Source: Ectocarpus siliculosus (Eukaryota > Sar > Phaeophyceae > Ectocarpales > Ectocarpaceae). Taken from it: 64,000 nt of DNA. The translations under genes and the position numbers were made by a program. The notes under the pieces were generated by a model. It was not told where the DNA came from, did not search any database, and was given only the letters and a program-made list of their open reading frames with translations. The stretch spans positions 2,520-66,519 of the forward strand of contig FN648658.1 of the NCBI GenBank assembly GCA_000310025.1, written 5' to 3'. Below, piece after piece: positions 25,199 to 37,246 of this stretch (within the stretch, counting starts at the first letter, position 1; every line of letters begins with the position of its first letter).

Positions 25199-26364
25199 GG
25201 GGTAGTGGTGCCGTTGCTTGTGGTAAAATGGCATAGGTGTTGGTAGTGTGCTGGTGGGATGTTTGGAGCCCACTTCTCAAAGGGCAGTAACTAATCACCT
25301 TTGAGTTTTGGATATCTACATACTTCTCTGGTGTACCCAAATTGAGGTACGGAGTCCCGTGCTTGCTTCCACATCCTTTTTGTGCAATGCGGCTACTGCA
25401 CGCAGCGTGGAGCTTGCTCACGAGTGATGAATTGTCTGCTATCGCTCTCTCCTCCTACTCCTCCTCATCTTCGCCTTTTGCCTGTTGTCGGCGTCGATTA
25501 TCACTGGAGGTAAATCGCTTTTTTATCGGTGGCTGTGTCACGCCTCTCTGTTGTTTTTATGCACATACACTGCTGTCGGTCTGTCAGCGCTGACAAGATG
25601 CGCGCGGAGATCAAGAACCAACACCCCAAGCTCGTGGTCGGGGGAATCACGCTCGCAGTGGCCCTGCCTTCGGCTCTCGGTGAGCAAGCTATCTCAGACA
25701 CCTACCTACCTGCAAGTGCTGTGTAATGGTCATGTGGAGACGGCAACCTTCTTAAGGGAGTGTGCTCACTTTCTTTTCAGTGTTGTGTCATCTACGGATT
25801 GTATAATCGTTTTCGAGCTCGTGATGAAGGGCGATACGCTTGCTTGCGGTGGCTCTGCCTTCGCGCGGGGTGGGTAAGCAAGGGGTCTAAGGGGTTAGCC
25901 CGCCACTGCTGTTGCTTTATTGGGGAATGTTCTCATTTTTTGCGGCGCTTCTCGAACGGTCGAGAAACTTATAGCTTACCTTGCGAGCTGGCGTTTGGGT
26001 GCGCTACTTACCACCACTTCTGCTACGTGGGCCGGAAAACGGCACGTGCGAAGGACCTACCTCTCTTTGACCGGATGTAGACAACAGCCTCGCCTGCTTC
26101 GTTTGTTTCTTTGGAAAGAGTGAGAGTTTCTGGATTGTTCCTCGTGAGCGTGCTTGTGTGGGTGGCTGCCTCTGCCACACAGCAGTAACCGGCAAAAATA
26201 ACGGACATTGTTCTTTCTCTTTTTTTCGTAAAAACTTTCCAGCCGGACGGCGGACGTTCTTCAGGAACGGCGCGAGAGCTTTGGTGCTGTCGCCACTGCC
26301 GTACGTGGTCTACGGGGGGGCATGGATGAAGCGGCGAGGCGCCACGACCGCAGTGATGTGCTGA
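24985..26364 (+). CDS. Candidate exons of an unrecognised small membrane protein
   Basis: Three coding-like stretches lie downstream of the GET4-like exons. 24985-25134 encodes a charged helix (EIRESMQKMAEERKARF). 25588-25679 encodes MRAEIKNQHPKLVVGGITL and continues hydrophobic (AVALPSAL). 26243-26364 joins the previous one in phase and encodes AGRRTFFRNGARALVLSPLP ending GATTAVMC and a stop. The last two give two hydrophobic segments around a basic loop. The phase between the first and second stretch does not match, so an exon is missing or the first belongs elsewhere, possibly to the GET4 C-terminus. No family recognised. Confidence 0.35.
25167..25199 (+). repeat. (TTG)n microsatellite
   Basis: Eleven TTG/GTT units in a row, directly after a GA-rich stretch and a likely splice donor at 25135, so probably intronic. 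Confidence 0.95.
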
Positions 26365-29300
26365 TCGAGTAATCCACACAGAGCACGAACATGTCTACTG
26401 CAAGTCGGAGGGAGGGAGGGGTTGGTGCCTGGGCAGAGGGGGGCGCCGAGGACTCTATGGCCTTCTCTCTCTCGCGAAGAGGTCGTGTGTAGGCGGGAGA
26501 GATGGAGGGAGAGATGGAGAGGGGAGGGGGAGGGCGGGGGAGATGAGATGTGCTCCCCGCGTAGCGGTTCTTCAAGTCGGTGAGAGTGAAGAAACCGATA
26601 TCTGCTTGTGCAGGTCATTGACTGACCTGCCTACCAGCCCAATGATGAGAACGGTGCTCTTGCTCCGAAGCCGAATGGTTGACTGGAGGCTAGAAGGTTC
26701 GCTTTGGGAGTCTGGCTATGCCATTGTCAGGGCATTTTCAGTTTGGTAGGAGTAGCTGCTCTCAGTGCCAACGTTTTATACCCACGCTGGGAATGTTGAA
26801 GGACCGTCTAATTTTGTTGCATGTTGTGAAGTTTGTTTCTTTAGGACGAAAGTGTGTGTTCGAGAGAAGAGCTTGTGCCGCCAGTAATGTCCAAAACACG
26901 TTTTCCTTCCACTGTCGTTGCGATAGATAGTCTTTTGTGGCATTGGAGCACGCCTGAGCTGCTGGTGGTGCTGCTGTTGGCTGTTCATGTGTCCGTGGCT
27001 TGTTTGGCTTTGGCGGGGGGGGGGGCGGTCGCTAGGCCATTCATCGCTCGTTCAAGCAAACAGCAAGTACATAGCATTTGGTTTGGGGCTCTAGGGCTGG
27101 CCGTGGATTAGATACCATGAGTATGCATTTCCTCGACCCCATGCTAGTCACGAAATAGACTCTTTTTCTTGCGGAACGTGTGCTGCACGTGTTTGTCGGA
27201 GAGAACGTGCGGGACGGTCAGGGTGTAAACGATGCCCGAATTCAAGGTCCCAGCGGTGTCAACAGGCGGGTAGTCGATAACCGTACGCCTTTGGGCCATT
27301 CAGCTTTTCTTCGGCCTTTCTTTCTTGCAACAAAGGTTCACCCTCCCTCCTCTGTTCTCTTTTCATCACCAATCACACGTGCTTGGGGTGGGTCCACTCT
27401 AGTCCTCGCTTTTTGTTCCATCACGACAATATGGTGGTCTGCCCAAACTGGATGAAGATAAACGCATGCATACGAGGAGAGGAAAGACATGGGACGCTAT
27501 GCATGCGTGCGAAGGAACTCATCACGCTCTTCAATGCATGCCGAAGGACGTGGTTAAATTCCAATCCTTGGAAGGAGCGGATGCTGCCCCCAAAAACTTA
27601 AACCCGTCATGATTTTGAGTTTTTGAGTCCGGCAGCGATTCCCCTGAGCTGACGAAAGCTACGCGCACGAGTTCGCGGCGGTGCCTTAGCGCGACCTATT
27701 TGTAGACCTCGGCTTTCTCTGTGCGGATGTTCAAACGAAGCGACACCGGTGCCGAAAGCAAGCTTTTTTTCCGAAAATATATGCACTCAAGCTTCCGCCT
27801 CTGTGTGATTGTATGCCAACGATTCCGGTTGACATCGGGTCGGCGCCACCCCCTCCACGCGTGTTAATCGTTCTTCGACCGTGTCTTGTCTCACGTGTGT
27901 GCTTTTCAGTGGATGGGACTAACGCGAGAATGGAGGTGGAGATAAAACCTACCGACAATGAGGACGAATTAAATAGCAATAATAGAACAGTGTCACGAAT
28001 CGTGGCGGAGGAGGTAAGTCGCACACAGTTGTTTGGTACTCCCAAGGTTTATCGTCACGATGAATTCGGCACGACCACGTGTTAGTTGTTGTGGTTTTCA
28101 CATAAAAAATCGTTCCGGTCTCTTTCATCTACTCAGTACCTTTCAAATGTCCGTACTGGTCTATCTGACTCGGGCACCTTACGTGGTCACAACCAACTAC
28201 CCAAAAAACGCGCAAACACTTGTAGTAGAAGTCAAACGGAAGATAAAATGTTGTGTTGCGCGTGGAAGACTTCCACCACCGCATGATACTAAAAACGGTG
28301 TGCCAAACCTTTGCCTCCACCTACTGAGTCTAACCGATGTATTTATCATCACTTCAATTGTCAAGACACAACAGTTCCCCCGTTCTCCCGCACAAATGGA
28401 CATATTACTCTCGTGTGTCGTGGCAACAACGTTTAGACATTGATTCTCGCATTCTCTCGGGAAGATCGACCCACACTACAAATCACCAAGAAACCAACAC
28501 CTGCCTCACCACAACTCCATCTCTATGATAAACCCTCTTTGCGCCCTTGGCGCGCTTTGTTTTAATAATTCCCACGGCACTCGTCGCATACACATCAAAG
28601 CACCTCTACATGTACATTCCTTAATTAAAACACAACACGTGACATCACATTTTTCTCCACCTCGCGGAGGCCGCGGCTGGTCCGCTCAAATGACGGGGCC
28701 GGGTACAGTACCGTATTGCCTGCCGTCGCGGCCACTCCTTCCATAGGGATTCTATCGCCGCCGCTGGTCTGCTCCAAGGCAAAACAAAAACACAACACTA
28801 GCATCACGTGGGGATCATCAAACGGTTTTTCATTCTTCGAGTAACATCCAAATAGCGCATTCCCCAACCTCTTTTCTTCGCGTTTTTCTTAAATGCAACC
28901 ATAATAATAAGTACTTCGTGACAATTAAATATTCTGGCAAAAATTGTAGCCTAAAAACACAACTCAGCTCCCCCATATCTCTAGTCTTTGTACTTGGTGC
29001 CCCGCCCCGCCCCTCCTTCCGCCGCTGCTGGTCTGCTCCAAGCTAAAATACACACAACATTGGCAAAAGGGCCTTGGCAAAACACCACGTCACTGCCCCC
29101 GTGTCTAGCCCTGCTATAATACTTGTGCCCAGCCCGGCCCGTGCTTACTGGTACTACTGTATCGCCTTGGTTTCACCAAACAATAACCGCTTTCGCGTAA
29201 ATAAAAAACTACAAATACAAACATGAAGTTACTGTACAAGCACGACAAACTCGAGCTCCCACTTGCATGTGCAGACTCTGCAGTACTGCTGAGGAACAAC

Positions 29301-29642
29301 AAACGCAGCTTAATTCCAAGCCCACACACGCTGCTCAATATCGTGGTCGATCGTCACTCAAAGGCATTGCCCCCGCCGGCGAATATAGAGATGTTGCGAA
29401 GTAGCGAGTTTTCGTCCTTTTGGCCGCTGGCTCTCTCTCTCTCCACAAACATTACACGTACTTTACATCATCAGCCATTGACCTCTCCTCTCACAAAACA
29501 GCATGTAGTTTACATCATCAGCCAATGACCTTCCCCCCAACCAGCAACCCCAAAGCTCCAATCCAAAATCCCATCCGAAACTCATACAATAGCACTCGGG
29601 TGAAAAGAACCGCGGCGTTCGGCGACGAATACGCTGTGCCAA
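26365..29642. other. Gene-poor region
   Basis: Between the exon ending at 26364 and the SET gene. One exon-like stretch on the plus strand (27910-28013, bounded by TTTTCAG and GAG|GTAAGT, encoding MEVEIKPTDNEDELNSNN) could not be tied to a gene. Around 28680-29150 similar segments recur about 270 bp apart, sharing CCGCYGCTGGTCTGCTCCAA. No conserved domain was seen. Confidence 0.4.
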
Positions 29643-32600
29643 TCAGAGGGAAGTCGCTCTACAGGCCTCACAGTTACATTGGAAACCGCGATTGTTCACC
29701 GCCGGCCCCAGTCCGACCGTGCCCGGGGCGGGGTACGAGAGAAAAAGCTCCTGCCCTGCCTCGATGCTCTTGAGGGAGCACACGAACACGCGCTTTTCCT
29801 GGGACTGCCCCTGCCCGACCGCCACCTGCGTGAAACGAAGGGCGCCAAGAAAGACGTTGGGATAGGGTACAAGACGGAGGGAGGGGGGGGTGTCACCAAG
29901 CTGCGCCATGTTCATACAAAGGAAAAATATATCACGGTATCGATAGAGTATGCACACGTCTATGGAGAAAAAGAGCCTTGTAAAGCACGTCAGTCTTTGC
30001 ACGGTGCGAGGGAGTACTTGTAAGAACAACGGGCCATGTGTCCACTCTCTTCCTTCCTCGAAATTGGGGCGATATGCAGCAGAGGATTCAGGCACCGCAG
30101 AAAACCCGACCAACAGCAGTCGACTCCAACAATAGTTAAAGACACAACTGTTGTCATGCACGGGTGCCGCTCGGCTGGGGCAGTGAGAGGAAGCCCCTTC
30201 TCCTCTCTTCACAACAGAAAAAAACAAACGTCCAATCTTCCTAAGCACGCCTGTACAGAGATACACGAACTGAGCAAAATAGAATTCAAACGCGTGTGCT
30301 TGGTGCTCTCAGCACACTCCACAATGTATCTATCACCCACCACACCCTGAATGATATCTACGGTAGAAACCGTTGGAAACAGCACGCGCTGCTCACCGTG
30401 TGCAGGTACGTGTTCGGCTGGCACGAGTGGTTGAACAGGCGCGGGGAGCAGCCCTCCGCCAACGGGTCGACCGTCACCGAGTCCAAGTAGCAGTCTCCCG
30501 CAATTTGAACGACACAACCCTGCCGTAGCGACGACACCGGGGGAGTCCAGAAAAGGGAAAGGGTGGCGTGGGCGGGAGCGTGGATAGGGGATGGGGGGGG
30601 TGGCTGACCTATTTGCGTGCCCCAAACGAACTGATTTGACAGCACACGATATGTAACACCACACGATCGTACCCGGTCATACCATCCACCCACGCCGTGT
30701 CCACCACGTCAACGTTGGGTATAGTCGCTGCTGCTGCTGCTGTCGACGTAGCACGTGCTTGACAGCAAAGAAAAGCAAGGGCAGGGAACACTACCTCACC
30801 CCAGCTTGACTTGAGGGTGTGTGAACACATGTACCACGGTTGCTCGTTTTCTACACATCTTTTCATACCCACGGAAATTGCCGTCGAGGCATCAGGCGAG
30901 GGTGTACGTGTAGCACGCACCATTGCTCCAAACAATTGTTGCCAAGGCCATGGACGTGCACAAACACAAGGTAGACTACAGGTGGGCCGATGATACAGAA
31001 GCTCACAAAACGAAGCACCCGAGTACGCAAAACACGCTGCTCCACTTCCATCTCTTTGTGTATGAAGAAATAGAATTCATGCGCCTGAGAGAAAACTATT
31101 AGCTATGCCCATCTTTGCCCTCCCTTGCTCTCACGTGGAAGTCCATCTTGCGGTAGGCCGCTACCCGCTGTCCGGCCACCGTCCTCGTGACCCTCTCCCC
31201 TGTATATTCGGCCAATGCATCCATTGGCTGAATAATGTCAGCGGCGAACACGCCGCAACCCTGTCATTATCGACGTTTCCACAAAATTACGAGGGGCGCG
31301 GGTGAGGCACGTGTGTAGTATGTATTGTGATAGCAACTCGACGAGTATCGTCGCGTTGCCTGTCTGAAGCTTTCCAGTTTTTTAGCCGTTAATAAAGTCG
31401 AGGGCGCACACCGCGACACGCTCGCACACCGAGCACGACAAAGAGTTCCATACACAGAGTAGATGACAGAAGATATCGCACCCCCTGAACAATTTTAAAT
31501 GTTCAAAGCTCGATTACTCCACAGCTGATACCGTGGCCGGGCGGCGTTGGCACCGATAGCTTTCCGACACAATCCTACCGTTTGACATCCTCGTCGTCGT
31601 GGACTAACATTATTAGCTGTGAATATTGATGATGCGATAATTATTAAATAGCTGTGAATATTGATGATGCGATATATTATAAGAACATCGAGCACCCTCC
31701 ATACTCCGGGCGCCCCGTTGGTCTAGTAGGTAACTTCAAAACCTTCTAGAGGTCAGGTTAGGGGTTCGAATCCCGGCGTAAGCGAGGTTTTCTTGCAAAG
31801 TGAGTTCTTCTCTAGCTTGCGCTCTTGGCTTAGTGGATGTAGCGCTAGTTCGTGTGTACACAGAGGGAAGAGAGTGCTGAACTCTTCTCGCATTAAATAT
31901 CGAAGGCAAAGTACGGCAGGAGGGGACGGTAGAGAGAGGCTCTTCCGTGTGACCACGGGTTGGAATAAACGTCACTAGTGCTGTGAGCGTTGATTAGAAG
32001 TGAAGACAAAAAAAAAAAAAAGCTCCAGGAAGTAAGTTACAGCAGTAAAGTAAGTAAGCTACTGTTGTAGTTGAGTTGAAACCTCTCATTACCCATCCAT
32101 GAAGAAGTCGTTTTATGCACAAATAGTAAAAAAAAAAAGGGCTGCAAAAACTATCCATGGACGAACCCAGCAGTGCCGTTGTTGTTGTCTTCACAATTAA
32201 TTACAAAAAACCGTTCGTTCTGTTCTCTCTACCCAGTACCTTCTTGTACCTTCTTCGTCTGTTCGCACTATTATGTATGAGATTTACACTGTAGCTCGAG
32301 ATCGGCATTTGAGACAGGGTCGGGCAAGGGGTGGGGGCTATGCGAATAAAAGTTCCACCCACCCACCCACAGATATTGAAATATGAGACTGAAGCTAAAG
32401 CTTCAGAATTATCCCCCCTCGTTCTCTCACGTGAAAGTTCATCTTGCGGTAGGTCGCTACCCGCTGTAGGGTCGCCGTCTTTTTGATCTTCAGCCCCTTG
32501 AATTCGGCCAATACGTCCATTGGCTGAATACTCTTTGCGGCGAATGCGGCGCTAAAGGGTATTCAGCCAATGGATGTATTGGCCGAATTTACGGGGGAGA

Positions 32601-35600
32601 GGATCACGAGGACGGTGGCCCAACAGCGGGTAGCGGCCTACCGCAGGATGAACTTCCACGTGAGAGCGAGGGAGGGCAAGATGGAAGATGGACAGAGCTA
32701 GAATTTTCCCCCAGGTGCATGAATTCTATTTCTTCACACACAAAGAGATGGAAGTGAAACAGCGTGTTTTGCGTACCCAGGCACGTCGTTTTCTGGTGTA
32801 GTCTGGCTGAGAAGCTAAATGTACCTTCCAAGTACCGTTAAACTAAACTCGGAAGAAGCACGCCTCTTTCCACGGGTCGCAATCTTGTCCGCGGGTCAGG
32901 TCGGGACCCGTAAAGTATAGGCAAGGTAACGACCCGCCAACACATCTGCCCCTGACTCGCGCGGTTGACCCATGGGTCATGCCTTACGAAATATTCCTGC
33001 GAAAAAATCCCCCTCAAATTTCAAGCAGACCGATGAGAGAAAAGCCGATGAAACCAAGCATCAGAACCCTAACAGCTGCACGTATTAGTGACAAAAAATG
33101 AAACAACCACTCGTACTAATAGTGTAAGCATCAACAGCAAGGGTTCGAAACAAACACACATGTGCCTACGTCCCTCGGCTTCGAAGGACAGGACCTGCGA
33201 CAAACTCGCTAACACCCAGCCGTGAGAAGACCTGTCCCTCCTACACAGTGCCTTCAGTCTCACCTCCACAGCCGATGCCCCCGTGAAAGGTCAGTTAGGC
33301 GATATCTTGCCGACGAGTTGCTAAAAGGTGAGCTGGCCATTTCCTGCGGTCTCTCCGTCGAGTCCCGTCGACTGGTACGCCGCCAACAGCAGCTCGCACA
33401 CAGGCACCACCTGATTGTGAGGGAGAGCATGGCACGGAGTTCAAGGCTTCAGAAATTTCGAACGTATGTGCTGATTCTGATTCAAGTCTACAAGTATGCG
33501 ACGGCAGCTCTCACGGTTTTGGCTCTTGCTCTCCGGCGACCCTTCAACTCATTTCTCCCAACACCACGCGCGCTGTAACACATATGCATATGTACAACAA
33601 CCCCTTCTTGTATTCCAGATCAACCGCTTGAGCTAGGGAATGAATACATACCATTAGCTGACAACAGAACCCTTACCGGCTTGGGGGTTTGAAGGTCTCT
33701 GACCGGCGTGGCGTACACGACGGGCATGGCGTCCATAAGCAGGCGGAGGCTGGCTCGACGGGCGCACGAGGGGGGGGGGGGGGGGTCCCGTAGGGGATTG
33801 TCAATCAGGCCGCACGACGAGGGAACTCGTGTTGTAACGTACGTACTTCGTATTGGCTTACGGAGGACTAACGCATGCCTCACGCGGAAAGAATGACGAA
33901 TGTTCCGGCCACAGTTGGTCTGACGGTCGAGGCGCTCACCCTCACACACCTGTGCACTCGCTCGACTCGCCAAACCGGACACTTTCCTGCCCCTCCCCTT
34001 CACTCAAGCACACGTGTTATTCTTACAGGGGAGAACGACGCACATACATGAGAGTCAATCCCAAGCTGTGGCACGGACCACCGTACGCACTGCCAAACCA
34101 CGCCGCAAAATTGCATGCACCCGACACGCCACCCGTAACGTACTAGTCCCCTGTGTAGGGAGTAGCTGTGGCACTCGTAGCGCCCTCGCACGGCCGCCGC
34201 ATCATCTCCGCTTGCGCCCTACCCGCCGCCGCCCTGCCCGCGGCCGCCGCCGTCCTGCCCTCCGCTTCCGCCTCGTTGTTGAGACGCGTCTGCAACACCG
34301 CCGGGTTATTCTTTTCCAACGCCCTGTACTTGGACAGAACCTCCTCGTCCACATTCAGTTCACATGCTTTGATGGCATCAAAGAGCGGGTGGGACGTTCT
34401 AATCACGTCTTCCAAGAGGAGGGGCGCCCCATCCCCCCTCGCTCTTACCGTTGCCACCACCGTCCAATCCGGATTTTGCTGCTCGTTGGGAGGCCGTGTG
34501 GTCGCGCCCGTTCCCGAGGTCATCGATACAAACCAAATAACAAAAAAACAAAAGAGACAGCGCGGGAAAAACAACGGAAGAGATGACACGATTTGTCAGC
34601 AGCAGAACGGCTGTCTGTTCCTTATCGCTACCGAACACCAAAGCAAGCAACTTTCGTTTCATCTTCTTGAGGAGAAGAAGCTTGCTTGGGAGGAGGCTCA
34701 AATTTTGTTCGTGTTGGCCCTTGGCGTGCCCATCAGAGCGACCGTTCGTCTTCCACTTCCTGTGCTGATGTGCTTGGGCGAGCGAGCGAACGAGAGAGAA
34801 AATTCACCGGCTGTGTCATTTCCAGCTTTCGCTCTTGCTACTATAATACAGTACTGGTGTACAAGAATGCTTTGTTCAACATTTTGGCTCGTGTGCGGTC
34901 AATAAGGGAGGGACGATGCGCCTTGTTGATGACCCTCGTGCTCGAGTTACGTGTTTGGTATCACCGCACGTCCATCCCCTCGTGTACCGACACGGGAGAG
35001 GTCAATTTCGCGTACAACGGAAGCCTGAGTTGACAGACTTTGCTCGTGAAGGTTGCTCTGTTGTTATGGGTTTCATGCGAGGTCCACAAAGACAAAAGGA
35101 CCACCGGTCTTCACTCGATCGGGGATGTATGCACTCTTTCACACACGCAAAGACTGCTGTCAACCTAGGCTGTACCTGGTAAACCAGACTCGTCCGCCCC
35201 ATCTTGGTGCAATTTGAACAGAACCACGCGTCCACCCGCGCTCGGAAAGTCGCCGCGAGCTGGCTGTCTGTTCCAGCCGGAAGACAACGCCGGTGGAACG
35301 CTCTGGGGCACCCATCGCAGCTGATCAGGTCTTCGGGTCTTCCGTAGACACGGGCAACTGACAAGGTCGTGCCACCCACCAGGACGCCCTTGTTGCCGCA
35401 GATGCTGCACGGGGAAGAGCAACACGTCAGGAATTAGTCAGAGAGAAATTTTGTTGTTTTGTTGCTTGCTTTCCTTTGAACCCTTGCTGGCCTAGACTTG
35501 AAACGCACACCAATCTAACAAAGCACGGTCGGGTGGGCGTGAGACCAACCAAAACCGGGATGGGGGGGCAACACGCCGAGCGGCAAGCCGGGAGTATCGC

Positions 35601-36172
35601 CATGACGAAACACGGCATCGATCGACAACTCTAGGTTCACACATCCGAGCGACGAGGCCACCCGTGAGCGGAGAACCATGTCAGAACAAGGATAACACAT
35701 GCCCAGCTGGTCGAGCAGCGTTCGATCCGCCCAGACAACAAGGCCATCGAAAAACAGCATCGTCAACACCGCCTACAACAACGCCGCCGCTCCCCCGTTC
35801 TTGCCGCCTCTCCTCATCATCTCACCTGCAGTGGCAGTCGTGCCTACCGCGCCAGGTCTCTGTCTGGTGGCACTCTCCACAGGCCGCTCCGCCCGCCGCA
35901 CTACCGCCACCACCGGAAGCGCCACGACCTTTACCTTCCTCGTCCGCAGCGGGAGCAGCGCCGGCCGGAGCGGAAGGGCCAACGACTGGCACACCGCCCG
36001 TCCGGCTACTATCCTGGGCCTTGGCCCGTGGCGGGGGCTGAGTCTCCCCTTCCTCTCTCCCTTCAGCTCGCTGCGGCGGGCCCGCCATCGCGGTGGTCGC
36101 ACTGCCAGCGGGAGCAGTAGCAGTAGAACCACCAGCAGCCGAGGATGCCTCAGGTGCTGAAACCCGTTCCAT
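29643..36172 (-). CDS. PHD-finger and SET-domain protein (putative histone lysine methyltransferase), partial model
   Basis: Solved exons: 36172(?)-35826, 35404-35176, 30519-30397 and 29825-29643 (TGA). The first pair encodes a C4HC3 PHD finger: CSICGNKG ... LISCDGCPRAFHRRCLP ... WFCSNCTK, preceded by CGECHQTETWRGRHDCHC. The last pair encodes the C-terminal SET half: RLFNHSCQPNTYLHT (the conserved NHSC), VFVCSLKSIEAGQELFLSY, and a post-SET-like CNCEACRA. Exon-like blocks between them on the same strand are about 34450-34145 (IKACELNVDEEVLSKYRAL), 33760-33680 (MPVVYATPVRDLQTPK) and 33425-33310 (VVPVCELLLAAYQSTGL). The SET N-terminal half (GxG motif) was not found; a long, transposon-filled stretch separates the blocks. 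Chromatin methylation is inferred from the domains; substrate unknown. Confidence 0.7.
31030..31275 (+). mobile_element. Half copy of a foldback element
   Basis: 31118-31255 matches, in inverted orientation, the right arm of the foldback at 32413-32680, sharing CTCTCACGTGGAAGT, GCGGTAGGCCGCTACCCGCT and TCGGCCAATGCATCCATTGG. The match continues outward to about 31030 (GTACGCAAAACACGCTG, CTTCCATCTCTTTGTGT). Only one arm plus the central loop is kept. Confidence 0.75.
31480..31524 (+). mobile_element. Fragment related to the 17745-17967 MITE
   Basis: CCCTGAAC ... TTCAAAGCTCGATTACTCCAC matches the inner part of the left inverted repeat of the element in MAM33 intron 1. The terminal sequence itself is not preserved, so this is a decayed or recombined copy. 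Confidence 0.5.
31616..31677. repeat. Two-copy tandem repeat, about 35 bp period
   Basis: TAGCTGTGAATATTGATGAT followed by GCGATA occurs twice, separated by ATTATTAAA. AT-rich, noncoding. Confidence 0.85.
31708..32021 (+). mobile_element. tRNA-derived SINE with poly(A) tail
   Basis: The 5' part resembles a tRNA: a D-arm/A-box region GTTGGTCTAGTAGGTAAC, and about 30 bp later a T-arm/B-box GGGGTTCGAATCCCGG. The acceptor halves do not pair fully, so it is not a functional tRNA gene. About 240 bp of unrelated body follow, and a run of 14 A closes it at 32008-32021. A Pol III head plus A-tail is the classic SINE layout. No flanking duplication was found. Confidence 0.6.
32413..32680. mobile_element. 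Foldback (long inverted repeat) element
   Basis: Two arms of about 110 bp are inverted around a loop near 32540-32560. The arms share TCTCACGTG, GCGGTAGG(T/C)CGCTACCCGC and CGGCCAATACRTCCATTGGC. The right flank to about 32785 is also repeated at 31030-31117, so the full element may be longer than the arms. It lies in a long intron or gap of the PHD-SET gene. Confidence 0.85.
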
Positions 36173-36586
36173 GGCCGGTGCGGCACCGGTGGCTGCCGCC
36201 TGGTGGAAGCAGCCAGAGAGGGAGAGAGAACAGGTCAGATCAAAGCAGCGCGGAACCTCTCCACACACAGTGTAAGTGGTAACACCTCGGAACACACCAA
36301 AAGTTGAACAATACAATATTACAACCCTGCTGCTGCCACCAGGGCGAAGTTTCATTGTCAACAGCACATAATATCCTTCAATACATTAACAAAAGACACC
36401 AGCATCAGGCGCTGCCGTCGCAGAATCCAGAAGTTCAGTTCCGATGGCTTTTCTAGCCCGGGGGGGGGGAGGTGCCAAAAGGGAACGTGTCAAAAGAGTA
36501 TTATTGAGTCCACAACTCAGGCCACTGTTGAATTCAGCCCGGAAAATAGCAAATCACCACGCCCACAGCTTTGGTATCGATCTTAC

Positions 36587-37246
36587 CTCCCCCCGTTGTC
36601 CGAGCCTCTGCCTCTTCCTCCTCCCACTCGTGGGGGCAGCCACTGCCCGCAATGCGTTGGCGGCTGCCGGGCCATCGATTGGCCTATTGTTGTGGGAAAA
36701 GTCAGGGAACATGTGTGAAAGGAAAACTACGCGGGGTGGCCGTCGCCTCGTGCTGCTCATCGCGAAGAAAAAGTTCATCTGCGAACATCTAGTAGGTCTG
36801 TGGTTTCGGGCAATCGAAATGCACGCCGGTATCTAACAAGAGACCATGTTCCTATGCATACAAGGATTAACTTTCTTGTCAGTAGTGTAGTTCTCTCTTG
36901 ATCTCCTTTACTTTCGAAATACCATACCTCATGGTGTGTTCCTGTGATCACACGTAAGTTCATACTGTAAAGCCGTTTGTTGGCTGTCAAGAGTTGCAAG
37001 CGGAGGTTTTGTACAGAGGTGGAGACGGTTTCTGACGTGAAGACAAACATCAGAATCAAAAGAGATAGAACCGGTGAGCACCGTGTAGAGGGTTTTCACG
37101 GAGGTTTCGAAAGCCACAAACCATGAGCGATGCACGACTCACCCCCAGAAACCCCGGGACACTTGTCCGGTCCCGCTGTTCCCCCAATGTGAGTGGAAGC
37201 TCGGCACCGGCGAAGGGGCCGGGCCGGGAGGGCGACAGTTCTCCCC
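36587..37246 (-). other. Candidate upstream exons of the PHD-SET gene
   Basis: Two exon-like stretches with good splice signals on the minus strand. 37246-37143 (CCAG acceptor, GGG|GTGAGT donor) is Pro/Ser-rich (ENCRPPGPAPSPVPSFHS). 36683-36587 (AATAG acceptor, GAG|GTAAGA donor) encodes GCPHEWEEEEAEARTTGG in one frame. They could be 5' exons of the PHD-SET gene or noncoding exons. No family match. Confidence 0.3.

Noticed and set aside
31708-31790. Functional tRNA gene
   Set aside because: A and B boxes are present but the acceptor stem does not pair well and the anticodon arm is irregular; the A-tail downstream fits a SINE instead.
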